A stretch of DNA of 64,000 bases, taken from NCBI RefSeq assembly GCF_021919125.1, contig NZ_CP083439.1, positions 2,666,001-2,730,000 of the forward strand, written 5' to 3'. This stretch comes from Clavibacter sp. A6099 (GTDB lineage: Bacteria > Actinomycetota > Actinomycetes > Actinomycetales > Microbacteriaceae). Under the pieces are notes generated by a model. That model was given only the letters and a program-made list of their open reading frames with translations, was not told the DNA's origin and ran no database searches. Positions 53,865-64,000 of this stretch are shown here, one piece after another. Numbering within the stretch: position 1 is the stretch's first letter; each line of letters opens with the position of its first letter. The position numbers and the translations under genes were made by a program.

Positions 53865-53937
53865 AGCCGGCCACGGGACTCGAACCCGTAACCGCCGCAT
53901 TACAAGTGCGGTGCGCTACCAATTGCGCCAGGCCGGC
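53865..53937 (-). tRNA. tRNA-Thr (anticodon TGT)
   Basis: A 73-nt cloverleaf. GCCGGCC pairs with GGCCGGC, the anticodon stem CCGCA/TGCGG closes a CTTGTAA loop with TGT, and the T-loop TTCGAGT is present. CCA is not encoded. A TATGAT -10 lies at 53964-53969. Confidence 0.95.
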
Positions 53938-53978
53938 CGACGGACCTCGCGGGCCGTCGATCCATCATACGAGCCGCG

Positions 53979-54896
53979 CTACGGGGCGGTCGTCGGCGTC
54001 TCGGACGGCGCGGGGGTCGGGGTGGGCGTCGTCTTCGCGTCCTGACCGGCGGCCTGGAGCACGAAGGCGGCGAACGCCTTCGCGTCGTCCGGCTGACCCG
54101 TGTACTGGCGGTCGCCCACGACGATGATCGGGGCGCCCACGACCTTGTCGACGTTCGAGTCGGGGATGTCGCCGTCCAGGACGCGGTCTGTCGCGGCGTT
54201 GACCCACGACTGGAACCGCTGGTCGGAGACGCACTTCGCGACGTCGGACGAGCCGGCGCCCGCCTGCCCGGCGAGCTCGACGATGCGATCGTCGCTGAGG
54301 CCCGTGCTCTGCTCGGCGGGCTGCTCCGCGAAGAGCGCGGAGTTGAAGGCCCAGAAGTCGTCGGGTGCCGCGTCGGCGACGCACGCGGCGGCGTTGGCCG
54401 CCCGCAGGGAGTAGGCCTGCGACTTGCTGGTGAGGATGGCGACGGGGTGGATCTCCACGGTGGCCGCGCCCGACTGGAGCCAGCCCTCCATCTGCGCGCC
54501 GTTGGTGTCCTGGAACTCCTTGCACGCGGTGCAGAGGTAGTCGACGTAGACGCGGATGTGCGCGACGCCCGCCGCCTCGGACCCAGTGGGCACCGGGTCC
54601 TGCTCCGGGTCGAGGGCCTTCGTTGGTGTGGCCGCGAGGTCCTTCCCGATGAGGATGCCGTCGCTCGCCATGTTCTGCGGCCCGGGCCCTGCGGGCCGCG
54701 CGCCCTGGACGACGACGAGGCCCACGACCACGACCACCGCGACCAGCGCCGCGGCGATGCCGCCGCGGATGAGGTACCTGCCCACGACATCGCGACGACG
54801 CTGCTTCATGCGGTTGAGCCGCGCCTTCTCCCGAGCTGCCTCGCGGCGTCGTCGGTGACCGCCGTGCGGTTCGTGCGCGGGCGGCGTGCTGCTCAT
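53979..54896 (-). CDS. DsbA-like thioredoxin-fold membrane protein
   Basis: A 305-residue type II membrane protein. A basic cytoplasmic part (1-40) is followed by a helix (about 45-66) and an extracellular DsbA/thioredoxin-like domain (about 75-285). VYVDYLCTACKEFQ holds the CxxC redox pair and GAPIIVVGDRQYTG the cis-Pro loop region. A Thr/Pro tail ends it. It probably oxidises or isomerises exported proteins, with a VKOR or DsbD-like partner elsewhere. About 315 bp separate it from the divergent ABC gene. Confidence 0.9.
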   Translation of the reverse strand: MSSTPPAHEPHGGHRRRREAAREKARLNRMKQRRRDVVGRYLIRGGIAAALVAVVVVVGLVVVQGARPAGPGPQNMASDGILIGKDLAATPTKALDPEQDPVPTGSEAAGVAHIRVYVDYLCTACKEFQDTNGAQMEGWLQSGAATVEIHPVAILTSKSQAYSLRAANAAACVADAAPDDFWAFNSALFAEQPAEQSTGLSDDRIVELAGQAGAGSSDVAKCVSDQRFQSWVNAATDRVLDGDIPDSNVDKVVGAPIIVVGDRQYTGQPDDAKAFAAFVLQAAGQDAKTTPTPTPAPSETPTTAP

Positions 54897-55211
54897 GGAT
54901 CCTCGCTCAGTGGATGGGGAGTCGGGCGCGGGCGGGCTCCCGGACGACCTCAGGACTCTAGGCGGCCAGTCTGGGAAAGCGGTGACGCGGCGGGCGCGGG
55001 TACACCGCCGCAGGAGACGATACAGGCCCGCGACACCCTGTCCTCGGGTGGGGAATAGCCGCCGATCCGCATCGTGCCGGGCTTCCCGACCACAGGCCCC
55101 CGTGCAATACTCATCGGGTGGTCGTCGTCGCCCACAGCGATGAGCCATGAGCATCACTTCCATCACCACGGATCGTCGGGCACGTACCTGCCCGTGAAGG
55201 AGAACACCGAA
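54897..55211. other. Divergent intergenic region
   Basis: 315 bp between the DsbA-like and ATPase genes. AATACT near 55108 is a candidate -10 for the plus-strand gene. I found no tRNA, riboswitch or obvious palindrome in it. Confidence 0.4.
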
Positions 55212-56312
55212 ATGGCATCTGTAACTTTCGACAAGGCCACGCGCCTCTACCCGGGCTCGACGCGCCCCGCGGTCGACCAGATCGACCTGGAGGTCGCCGA
55301 CGGCGAGTTCCTCGTCCTCGTCGGCCCGTCCGGCTGCGGCAAGTCGACCACCCTCCGCATGCTCGCGGGCCTCGAGGAGGTCAACGACGGCAACATCTTC
55401 ATCGGCGACCGCAACGTCACGGACGTCCCGCCGAAGGACCGCGACATCGCGATGGTGTTCCAGAACTACGCGCTCTACCCGCACATGACCGTCGCCGAGA
55501 ACATGGGCTTCGCGCTCAAGATCGCTGGCGTCGGCAAGGACGAGCGCGCCACCCGCGTCCTCGAGGCGGCCAAGCTCCTCGACCTCGAGCCCTACCTCAG
55601 CCGCAAGCCCAAGGCCCTCTCCGGCGGCCAGCGCCAGCGCGTGGCCATGGGCCGCGCGATCGTGCGCCAGCCCCAGGTGTTCCTCATGGACGAGCCGCTG
55701 TCGAACCTCGACGCCAAGCTCCGCGTCCAGACCCGCACGCAGATCGCATCGCTCCAGCGCCGCCTCGGCGTCACCACGGTCTACGTCACCCACGACCAGA
55801 CCGAGGCGCTCACCATGGGCGACCGCATCGCGGTCCTCAAGGACGGCGTCCTGCAGCAGGTCGGCACCCCGCGCGACCTCTACGAGAAGCCGCAGAACGT
55901 CTTCGTCGCCGGCTTCATCGGCTCGCCCGCGATGAACCTCTTTACGGCGAACGTCGTCGACGGCGGCGTGCAGTTCGGCACCGCGGTGGTCCCGGTCGAG
56001 CGCGACGTGCTCGCCAACGCCACCGGCGGAGCGGTCACCATCGGCGTTCGTCCCGAGGACGTCGTCGTCAGCACCTCGCAGGGCCAGGGCCTCTCGGTCA
56101 CGGTGGACCTCGTCGAGGAGCTCGGCGCGGACGGCTACCTCTACGGCCACACCGACATCGAGGGCAAGCGCACCGACCTCGTCGCGCGCGTCGACGGCCG
56201 CCTGCACCCGAACGCGGGCGACACCGTCTTCATCACGCCGCAGCCCGGCCACCTGCACGCCTTCGACGCCGAGAGCGGCCTCCGCCTCAACGCGCCGGTC
56301 GCCGCGGGCTGA
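55212..56312 (+). CDS. ABC transporter ATP-binding protein (MsmK/UgpC type)
   Basis: A 366-residue ATPase of sugar importers. Walker A GPSGCGKST, Q-loop FQNYALYPHM, signature LSGGQRQR, Walker B VFLMDEP and H-loop THD are all intact. The C-terminal 120 residues form the regulatory OB (TOBE) domain. It often serves several permeases, which fits its lack of adjacent permease genes. An AAGGAG site precedes the ATG. Confidence 0.95.
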   Translation: MASVTFDKATRLYPGSTRPAVDQIDLEVADGEFLVLVGPSGCGKSTTLRMLAGLEEVNDGNIFIGDRNVTDVPPKDRDIAMVFQNYALYPHMTVAENMGFALKIAGVGKDERATRVLEAAKLLDLEPYLSRKPKALSGGQRQRVAMGRAIVRQPQVFLMDEPLSNLDAKLRVQTRTQIASLQRRLGVTTVYVTHDQTEALTMGDRIAVLKDGVLQQVGTPRDLYEKPQNVFVAGFIGSPAMNLFTANVVDGGVQFGTAVVPVERDVLANATGGAVTIGVRPEDVVVSTSQGQGLSVTVDLVEELGADGYLYGHTDIEGKRTDLVARVDGRLHPNAGDTVFITPQPGHLHAFDAESGLRLNAPVAAG

Positions 56313-56331
56313 TCGAGCCGACCCACCGCCG

Positions 56332-56384
56332 CTGCCGCGGTCCCCACGCTCCCCTCGCCGGGAGCACCGGGGGCCGCGGCAGCC
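56332..56384 (+). terminator. Terminator after ABC ATPase gene
   Basis: GCTGCCGCGG pairs with CCGCGGCAGC around a 33-nt loop with its own CCCC/GGGG and GCTCCC/GGGAGC pairing, 19 nt after the stop. Confidence 0.6.
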
Positions 56385-56413
56385 GCGTTTCCGGGGTCGG
56401 GTAGGGTCGCAGC

Positions 56414-57718
56414 ATGGCCGGATCCCTGAACATCACCTCGGCGACGGTCGATCCCGCGCTCCTCGACCTGCCCTGGCAGCTGCCCCTCGACGAGTGGCCC
56501 TCCTCGGCCATCGCGACCCTCCCCAAGGGCATCTCCCGGCACCTCGTCCGCTTCGCCAACCTGTCCGGCTACGTCATCGCCATCAAGGAGACGACCGACG
56601 AGATGGCGCGCGGCGAGTACGACATGCTGCGGGCCCTGCAGCGGCTCGAGATCCCGTGCGTGGAGCCCGTCGCCGTGATCACGAACCGCACCGACGAGGA
56701 CGGCGACCCGCTCAAGTCGGTGCTCGTCACCCGGCACCTCAAGTTCTCGCTCCCCTACCGTGCGCTCTTCTCGCAGCAGCTGCGGCCCGACACGGCGACG
56801 CGCCTGGTGGACGCCCTGGCCGTGCTGCTCGTGCGGCTGCACATGATCGGCTTCTTCTGGGGCGACGTCTCGCTCTCGAACACGCTCTTCCGCCGGGACG
56901 CCGGCGCCTTCGCGGCGTACCTCGTGGACGCGGAGACCGGCAAGCTCTTCAACGGCGGCCTCTCCAACGGGCAGCGCGAGAACGACCTCGAGATCGCCCG
57001 CGTCAACATCGCCGGCGAGCTCATGGACCTCGAGGCGGGCGGCCGCATCGAGGAGGGGCTCGACCCGCTCGAGACGAGCACGCGCATCGTGGCGCAGTAC
57101 CGCACGCTCTGGAAGGAGCTCACCGGCCGCGAGGAGTTCCCGACCTCCGAGCGCTGGCGGATCAACGAGCGCGTGGACCGCCTCAACGACCTCGGCTTCG
57201 ACATCGAGGAGCTCGCGATCCGCACGACCGCCGAGGGCTCGCAGGTGCGGATCCAGCCCAAGGTCGTCGATGCCGGGCACCACCAGCGTCGACTGCTGCG
57301 CCTCACGGGCGTGGATGCGCAGGAGAACCAGGCGCGTCGCCTGCTGAACGACCTCGACTCCTACACGGCGACGTTCGACAAGCAGGACCTCGACGAGGAG
57401 ATGGTGGCGCACGAGTGGGTCGCGCGTGTCTTCGAGCCCGTAGTGCGGGCGATCCCCCGCGACCTCCGCGGCAAGCTCGAGCCCGCCGAGATCTTCCACC
57501 AGCTGCTCGAGCACCGCTGGTACATGTCGCAGAAGCTCAGCCGGGACATCCCGCTCGCCGAGGCCGTGACCGCGTACGTGCAGGACATCCTCCGCCACCG
57601 GCGCGACGAGGCGACGGTCATCGACCCGCCGACCGAGTCGATCGGCGTCATCGAGGACGAGTCGGACGTGCCGATCACCGAGGCAGAGGCCGCGGAGGAC
57701 TGGCGCACGAAGGTCTGA
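56414..57718 (+). CDS. DUF4032 (kinase-like) protein
   Basis: A 434-residue actinobacterial protein. The N-terminal half resembles a protein-kinase or LPS-kinase fold: VIAIKETTD (invariant Lys region), LHMIGFFWGDVSLSNTLFR (catalytic-loop-like, with HxxxxWGDxxxxN) and AYLVDAETGKL (DxE in the DFG position). The C-terminal DUF4032 domain spans about 225-400. The substrate is unknown. TAGGGT is 6 nt before the ATG. Confidence 0.85.
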   Translation: MAGSLNITSATVDPALLDLPWQLPLDEWPSSAIATLPKGISRHLVRFANLSGYVIAIKETTDEMARGEYDMLRALQRLEIPCVEPVAVITNRTDEDGDPLKSVLVTRHLKFSLPYRALFSQQLRPDTATRLVDALAVLLVRLHMIGFFWGDVSLSNTLFRRDAGAFAAYLVDAETGKLFNGGLSNGQRENDLEIARVNIAGELMDLEAGGRIEEGLDPLETSTRIVAQYRTLWKELTGREEFPTSERWRINERVDRLNDLGFDIEELAIRTTAEGSQVRIQPKVVDAGHHQRRLLRLTGVDAQENQARRLLNDLDSYTATFDKQDLDEEMVAHEWVARVFEPVVRAIPRDLRGKLEPAEIFHQLLEHRWYMSQKLSRDIPLAEAVTAYVQDILRHRRDEATVIDPPTESIGVIEDESDVPITEAEAAEDWRTKV

Positions 57719-57734
57719 CCGCCTCCGCGTGGGG

Positions 57735-57784
57735 CGAACGCAGGAGGAGCCGGGACCCTGGGGTCCCGGCTCCTCCTGCGTTCG
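57735..57784. terminator. Strong bidirectional terminator
   Basis: A perfect palindrome of two 24-nt arms (CGAACGCAGGAGGAGCCGGG continuing to ACCC) separated by 2 nt, between the convergent DUF4032 and rlmB genes. Confidence 0.9.
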
Positions 57785-57789
57785 GTGCG

Positions 57790-58849
57790 CTACTTCCGCT
57801 TCGCGGCGCGCAGCTTGCCGATCTCGTAGAGCGTGACGCTCGCGGCGATGCCGGCGTTGAGGGACTCGGTGGAGGCCCCGATCGGGATGGAGACGACGGT
57901 GTCGCAGGTCTCGGTGACGAGGCGCGAGAGGCCCTTGCCCTCGGATCCGACGACGACCACGATCGGCCGGTCGGCGAGCGTGAACTCGTGCAGCGACATG
58001 TCGCCGCCGCCGTCGAGGCCGACCACGAAGACGCCGCGCTGCTTGAGCGCCTTCAGCGTCTGGGTGAGGTTCGACGCCATGGCGACGGGCGTGCGCGCCG
58101 CGGCACCGGCCGAGGTCTTCCACGCGCTGGCGGTGAGGCCGACCGAGCGACGCTGCGGCACGATCACGCCGTGGCCGCCGAACGCGGCGACCGAGCGGAT
58201 GATCGCCCCGAGGTTGCGCGGGTCGGTGATCCCGTCGAGCGCCACCAGGAGCGGCAGCTGGCCGCGCGAGATGGTCTTGTCGAGCAGCTCGATGGCGTCC
58301 GCGTACTCGTACGGCGGCACCTTGAGAGCCAGGCCCTGGTGGACGGCGTCGTGGCCGGCGATCCGGTCGAGCTCGGGGCGCATGACCTCGAGCACGGGGA
58401 TCCCGCGCCCGGTGGCGAGCGACAGCACCTCCTTGACGCGGTCGTCGTACTCGATGCGCGAGGCGATGTAGAGCGCGGTCGCGGGGATCTTCGCCCGGAG
58501 CGCCTCGACGACCGAGTTGCGACCGGTGACGACCTCGGACTCGTCCTGCTGCTTCGCGCGTCGGGCGCGCGGGGCGTCGGCCCCGGCGGGCCGGTCGGTC
58601 GCGCGGGCGCGCGGGGCCGCGGACCGGGGTGCGGGCGAGCGCTCGGCGCGCTCGTCACGGCCGCGGTTGGCGCCCGCGGACGCCGCCTCGTAGCGATCCT
58701 TCGCGAGCTTGCGCTTCCCGGCGGGGTGGTACGGCCGGTCCTCGGCCTTGGGCGTGGGCTTCTTGCCCTCGAGGGCCTGCCTGCCCTGCCCTCCGGAACC
58801 CTTGAGCGGGCCCTTCTTGGTCTTCCGTACCGCGCCTGAGCGGCTGGGC

Positions 58850-58860
<11 letters not shown>
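57790..58860 (-). CDS. rlmB: 23S rRNA (guanosine-2'-O-)-methyltransferase RlmB
   Basis: A 356-residue SpoU-type (SPOUT) enzyme. A basic, disordered N-terminus (1-105) precedes the substrate-binding domain (about 107-185) and the knotted catalytic domain (185-356): [33 protein letters not shown] and [18 protein letters not shown] are motifs 1-3. It methylates G2251 of 23S rRNA in the P-site loop. The ATG overlaps the cysS stop by 11 nt. Confidence 0.93.
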
Positions 58861-60304
<1,444 letters not shown>

Positions 60305-60387
60305 AGAGAGATCCTAGTCAGCGCGCATCCGGGCCCCCGCCGGATGACGGGCCGGGACGGCGGTCGACGGCCCCCGCGAGGAGGCGG

Positions 60388-61617
60388 TCAGAGGCGCTCG
60401 ACGAGGGCCGTCGCGACCGCGGCGACGCCGTCGCCGCGACCTGTGAAGCCGAGCCCGTCGGTGGTCGTGCCGGCGAGCGAGACGGGCGCGCCGACGGCGG
60501 CCGAGAGGATCCGCTCGGCCTCCGCCCGCCGCGGCGACAGCTTCGGGCGCACGGCCATGACCTGCACGGCGACGTTGACGACCCGGTAGCCGGCGTCGCG
60601 CACGAGCTCCGCGGTCCGCCGCAGGAAGACCTCGCCGTGCGCGCCGTCGAGCTCCGGATCGTCGGTGCCGAAGATCCCGCCGATGTCGCCGAGGCCCGCG
60701 GCGGACAGGAGCGCGTCGCACATCGCGTGGCTGACCGCGTCGCCGTCGCTGTGGCCGGCGAGCCCCGCCTCGCCCGGCCAGTGCAGGCCCGCGAGCCAGA
60801 GCGGCTGGGCCGGGTCGACCGCGTGGACGTCGGTGCCGATGCCCGAGCGGAGGCGGGAGGCGGATCCCGCGCCCTCGGAGCGCGCGACGAGCTCCTCCGC
60901 GCGCCGGAGGTCCCACGCGGTGGTGACCTTGAACGCGAGCGCGTCGCCGGGGATCACGCGGACGCGCCCGCCCGACGCCTGGAACAGGGCCGCGTCGTCC
61001 GTGTGCTCGGCGGCGGCCCGGGCGTACGCGGCGTCGAGCGCTGCCCGCGGGAAGCCCTGCGGGGTCTGGACGCCGACCAGGTCGCTGCGGTCGACGGTGC
61101 CGAGGCACTCCCCCGCCGGATCCACGCGCTTCACGGTGTCGGTGACGGGGAGGCCGGGGACGACGCCGGCGCCCTCCGCGCGGACGGCCTGCGCCACGGC
61201 GGCGAAGAGGGCGGTGGGCGTGAGCGCGCGGGCGGCGTCGTGCACGAGGACCGTGTCGACGGATCCGGAGAGCGCGGCGAGGCCCGCCCGGACGGACCCC
61301 TGCCGGGTCGCTCCCCCGACCACGATCGCCACGGATCCGCGTGCCGCGCCCGCGACGGTGTCCACGACGGCAGCCGTCTCGTCCAGGTGCGTGTCCGGCG
61401 CGACGACGACGACGTGCGCCTCCTCCGCGAGGCCGAGGACCGACGCCAGGGAGCGGGCCAGCAGCGTCACGCCGCCGACCTCCACGAGCGCCTTCGGCAT
61501 CCCGGCCCCGAGCCGCGTGCCGCTTCCCGCGGCCACCACGACGACGCCCAGCCGGGGCCCGCCGGTCGCGCCGCCATCGGTCGCGGGGGCGGACGGGACG
61601 ACGGGGTCGTGGCTCAT
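60388..61617 (-). CDS. ispDF: Bifunctional IspD-IspF (MEP pathway)
   Basis: A 409-residue fusion. IspD spans about 20-245: [20 protein letters not shown] binds CTP and makes CDP-methylerythritol. IspF spans about 250-409: GTDVHAVDP and [16 protein letters not shown] hold the metal-binding Asp/His, and [11 protein letters not shown] closes the fold; it makes the cyclic diphosphate. TAGCCT is 6 nt before the ATG. It lies between carD and cysS, a common actinobacterial order. Confidence 0.95.
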   Translation of the reverse strand: MSHDPVVPSAPATDGGATGGPRLGVVVVAAGSGTRLGAGMPKALVEVGGVTLLARSLASVLGLAEEAHVVVVAPDTHLDETAAVVDTVAGAARGSVAIVVGGATRQGSVRAGLAALSGSVDTVLVHDAARALTPTALFAAVAQAVRAEGAGVVPGLPVTDTVKRVDPAGECLGTVDRSDLVGVQTPQGFPRAALDAAYARAAAEHTDDAALFQASGGRVRVIPGDALAFKVTTAWDLRRAEELVARSEGAGSASRLRSGIGTDVHAVDPAQPLWLAGLHWPGEAGLAGHSDGDAVSHAMCDALLSAAGLGDIGGIFGTDDPELDGAHGEVFLRRTAELVRDAGYRVVNVAVQVMAVRPKLSPRRAEAERILSAAVGAPVSLAGTTTDGLGFTGRGDGVAAVATALVERL

Positions 61618-61659
61618 GCGGTCAGGCTACCGGCGGCGACGCGCGCGGACGCCCGGCGG

Positions 61660-62142
61660 TCAGGAGGCGAGGACCTCGTCGAGCAGCGTGGACGCGTGCT
61701 CCTCGTCCGTCTTCTCCGCGAGGGCCAGCTCCCCCACGAGGATCCCGCGGGCCTTCTGCAGCATGCTCTTCTCGCCCGCGGACAGGCCGCGGTCCTGGTT
61801 GCGACGCCACAGGTCGCGCACGACCTCGGCCACCTTCAGCACGTCGCCCGAGGCGAGCTTCTCGAGGTTCGCCTTGTAGCGCCTGGACCAGTTGGTGGGC
61901 TCCTCGGTGAACTCGGCGCGGAGCACCGCGAAGACGCTCTCCACGCCCTCGCGCCCGATGACGTCGCGGACGCCGACCATGTCGACGTTCTCCGCGGGCA
62001 CCTCGATCTGGAGGCCGCCCTGGTTGACGTCGAGCTTCAGGTACAGCTTCTCCTCGCCGCGGATGATGCGCTTCTTCACCTCGATGATGGTCGCCGCCCC
62101 GTGATGCGGGTACACGACGGTCTCGCCGACCTCGAAGAGCAT
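61660..62142 (-). CDS. carD: CarD-family RNA polymerase-binding regulator
   Basis: A 160-residue protein. The RNAP-interacting Tudor-like domain (1-60: [20 protein letters not shown]) is followed by a helical DNA-binding domain (about 70-155) with [17 protein letters not shown]. The conserved tryptophan in this block stabilises open promoters at rRNA and other genes. A GGGGAA site precedes the ATG. Confidence 0.95.
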   Translation of the reverse strand: MLFEVGETVVYPHHGAATIIEVKKRIIRGEEKLYLKLDVNQGGLQIEVPAENVDMVGVRDVIGREGVESVFAVLRAEFTEEPTNWSRRYKANLEKLASGDVLKVAEVVRDLWRRNQDRGLSAGEKSMLQKARGILVGELALAEKTDEEHASTLLDEVLAS

Positions 62143-62305
62143 GGGTTCCCCGTTCTGTGGACTTCCCCTCAGGATACCAGCCGGGTCCCGCGCGCCCGCG
62201 GGCCGCCGCCCGCCACCCGATCCCGTAGGCTGAGCGGGTCAGCTGATCCAGCGCGGACGCCTCCGGACGCCCCGGCGCCGGCCCGCGCGACAACCGGAGG
62301 GTCCC

Positions 62306-62872
62306 GTGAGAGCGCGTACCGCATCGTCCATCGTCCTCGCGGCCCTGATCGCGGTCGGCACGTCGTCGTGCACGTTCATCACGCCCCAGGCCACGCAGAT
62401 CTCCTACTTCCCGAGCGACGGCTTCGACGCCACGGTCGGCGACATCGAGGTGCGCAACGCCATCCTCCTCTCCGAGGGCGGATCCGCGGCCGGCGCGAGC
62501 CTCGTCGTCACGCTGGTCAACAACTCGGGCGACAGCCAGCGCGTCTCCTTCCAGCACGAGCTCACCGAGGGCAGCGCGGACCGCGAGACGCGCACCGTCA
62601 CGGCGGCCCCCGGACTCACGAAGTTCGGCGCGGAGGACTCCCAGCGCATCACCTTCGACTCGGTCGACCCGACGCCGGGCTCGCTCACCAAGATCTACAT
62701 CCAGTACGGCGACGCCGAGGGCGTCGAGATGGACGTGCCCGTGCTCAACGGCGACCAGGAGACGTACACGAACCTGGTCCCCGGCGAGACCGGATCCACC
62801 CCGGACACGAAGGTCACCACGACGCCCGGCACCACGGACGGCGACGAGGGCCTCGGGGACAGCACGAACTAG
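62306..62872 (+). CDS. Putative lipoprotein
   Basis: A 188-residue protein. A signal sequence with a lipobox (AVGTSSC, Cys at about 22) is followed by a beta-rich domain (about 40-150) resembling small immunoglobulin-like or bacterial lipoprotein folds: ILLSEGGSAAGASLVVTLVN, NNSGDSQRVSFQHEL. A Thr/Pro/Asp-rich tail ends it. It is often found beside CarD in actinobacteria. The GTG at 62306 has a GGAGG site. Confidence 0.8.
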   Translation: MRARTASSIVLAALIAVGTSSCTFITPQATQISYFPSDGFDATVGDIEVRNAILLSEGGSAAGASLVVTLVNNSGDSQRVSFQHELTEGSADRETRTVTAAPGLTKFGAEDSQRITFDSVDPTPGSLTKIYIQYGDAEGVEMDVPVLNGDQETYTNLVPGETGSTPDTKVTTTPGTTDGDEGLGDSTN

Positions 62873-62897
62873 CCCGCCGGTCGCGCTCGCGGCCTCG

Positions 62898-62941
62898 CAC
62901 GGCGAAGGCCCCGCCCCTCAGGGACGGGGCCTTCGTCGTGC
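62898..62941. terminator. Bidirectional terminator between lipoprotein gene and regX3
   Basis: CGAAGGCCCCG pairs with CGGGGCCTTCG around an 11-nt loop, with flanking GCACG/CGTGC pairing around a mismatch. Confidence 0.75.
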
Positions 62942-62960
62942 CGGCCGGTCGGTCGGCAGC

Positions 62961-63641
62961 CTAGGCCTCGAAGCGGTAGCCCAGCCCGCGGACGGTGACG
63001 AGGAGCACGGGGTCGGACGGCTCGCGCTCGATCTTGGAGCGGATCCGCTTGATGTGCACGTCGAGCGTCTTCGTGTCGCCGAAGTAGTCGGATCCCCACA
63101 CCCGGTCGATGAGCTGGCCGCGCGTGAGCACGCGCCCGGCGTTCCGCAGCAGGAGCTCGAGCAGCTCGAACTCCTTCAGCGGCATCGCGATCTCGCGGCC
63201 GTCGACCTCGACCGTGTGGCGCTCGACGTCCATGCGCACGGAGCCGACCTCGAGCACGTTCAGCGGCTCGTCGTCGACCTCGACGCGGCGGCGGAGCACC
63301 GCGCGGATCCGCGCCAGCAGCTCGCGCGTCGAGTACGGCTTCGTGACGTAGTCGTCGGCGCCGAGCTCGAGGCCCACCACGATGTCCACCTCGGAGTCCT
63401 TGGCGGTGAGCATGATGATCGGCACGGCCGAGCGCGTGCGGATCTCCCGGCACACCTCGGTGCCGGGGAGGCCGGGGAGCATGAGGTCGAGCAGGATCAG
63501 GTCGGCGCCGTCCTTGTCGAACGAGGCCACCGCGGCGGGACCGTCCTCGACGACGTCCACCTCGTATCCCTCGCGCTGGAGCAGGAAGGCGAGCGGCTCG
63601 CTGAGCGACGCCTCGTCCTCGACGAGCATGATGCGTGTCAC
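62961..63641 (-). CDS. regX3: RegX3-like response regulator
   Basis: A 226-residue OmpR-family regulator with EDE near the N-terminus, the phosphoacceptor Asp in LILLDLMLPGL and KPYS. The winged helix (about 130-225) contains PLKEFELLELLLRNAGRVLT and LDVHIKRIRSKIE. It resembles RegX3, the phosphate-starvation regulator in mycobacteria. The GTG at 63641 overlaps the senX3 stop (GTGA). Confidence 0.92.
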   Translation of the reverse strand: MTRIMLVEDEASLSEPLAFLLQREGYEVDVVEDGPAAVASFDKDGADLILLDLMLPGLPGTEVCREIRTRSAVPIIMLTAKDSEVDIVVGLELGADDYVTKPYSTRELLARIRAVLRRRVEVDDEPLNVLEVGSVRMDVERHTVEVDGREIAMPLKEFELLELLLRNAGRVLTRGQLIDRVWGSDYFGDTKTLDVHIKRIRSKIEREPSDPVLLVTVRGLGYRFEA

Positions 63642-64000
63642 GTGGGTTCTCCGATGTCCGTACCGGCGAGCGCCGGAGTCTGCGATGCCTCGGGGAGGCG
63701 GATGGTGAAGGTCGAGCCGCGGCCGGGACGGGACCAGACCCGCACGTCGCCGCCATGATTCTGCACGACGTGCTTGACGATGCTGAGCCCGAGTCCCGTC
63801 CCGCCGGTGTCGCGGGCGCGAGCCTGGTCCACGCGGAAGAAGCGCTCGAAGATCCGGCCCTGCTCGTCCTCGGGGATCCCGATGCCCTGGTCGGTGACCA
63901 CGACCTCGACGGCGCCGTCGTCGACCATGACGCCGATGCCGACGCGCGACCCGTCCGGCGAGTAGTTGACCGCGTTGCTCAGCAGGTTGTGCACGGCCAC
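63638..64000 (-). CDS. senX3: SenX3-like sensor histidine kinase (partial, 5' end outside window)
   Basis: 120 residues of the ATPase domain are visible; the N-terminus lies beyond the right edge. NLLSNAVNYSPDG is the N-box, VTDQGIGIP the G1 box, FFRVDQARARDTGGTGLGLS the F and G2 boxes. It is coupled to regX3 by a GTGA overlap. Order and pairing support the SenX3-RegX3 assignment. Confidence 0.9.
   Translation of the reverse strand: MAVHNLLSNAVNYSPDGSRVGIGVMVDDGAVEVVVTDQGIGIPEDEQGRIFERFFRVDQARARDTGGTGLGLSIVKHVVQNHGGDVRVWSRPGRGSTFTIRLPEASQTPALAGTDIGEPT

Overview
The window is high-GC actinobacterial DNA, most likely from the chromosome of a Clavibacter-like member of the Microbacteriaceae. 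The pointers are a secreted GH5-CBM2 endoglucanase resembling the chromosomal celB of Clavibacter, a DUF3027 protein, helicases ending in the MTES_1575-type nuclease domain, Lsr2, an IspDF fusion, a GroEL with two CIRCE operators, and the carD / senX3-regX3 neighbourhood. Coding is dense on both strands. I saw no CRISPR array, insertion sequence, rRNA or prophage. Many genes look leaderless, with a TANNNT -10 box 6-7 nt before the start codon.

Layout. 1-7.3 kb: a cut-off methyltransferase, celB, tRNA-Ala, a membrane protein, a GNAT acetyltransferase, galU, a formyl-THF cyclo-ligase, an FmdB-type protein and mscL. 7.4-13.6 kb: an SF1-helicase-like protein whose Walker A lysine and Walker B glutamate are replaced, its small overlapping partner, tRNA-Arg(CCT), an HTH-MntA/HepT toxin-antitoxin pair and a lone HsdR-N-like nuclease. 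13.9-22.5 kb: a flavin monooxygenase, a membrane gene broken by an in-frame TGA, and a tightly packed operon (NCS1 permease, HyuA-like protein, two DUF917 proteins, PucR regulator) that probably imports and processes a nitrogenous ring compound.

22.6-30.7 kb: a 2245-residue fusion (HEPN, transglutaminase-like, DUF4011, intact SF1 helicase, REase, DUF3320), followed by a DEDDh exonuclease-TerB-like-BRCT protein; this is the best candidate for an uncharacterised defence system. 30.9-35 kb: a divergent YrdC-like protein, Lsr2, an LPVTG wall-anchored protein with paired-Cys repeats and a Pro-Thr stalk, and a BTAD regulator. 35-42.3 kb: S9 peptidase, HNH nuclease, NlpC/P60 hydrolase, DtxR-type regulator, serC, DUF3027 and a cold-shock protein. 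42.4-49.3 kb: an XPB helicase with a partner protein, a two-component system and an orphan WXG100 protein.

49.4-56.3 kb: groEL, a second cold-shock protein, a LytR_C protein, a DUF3263 protein, msrB, a nitroreductase, tRNA-Thr, a DsbA-like thiol protein and an MsmK/UgpC-type ATPase. 56.4-64 kb: a DUF4032 protein, then the housekeeping minus-strand block senX3-regX3, (lipoprotein on +), carD, ispDF, cysS, rlmB. Domain names come from reading motifs by eye; no database search was run.
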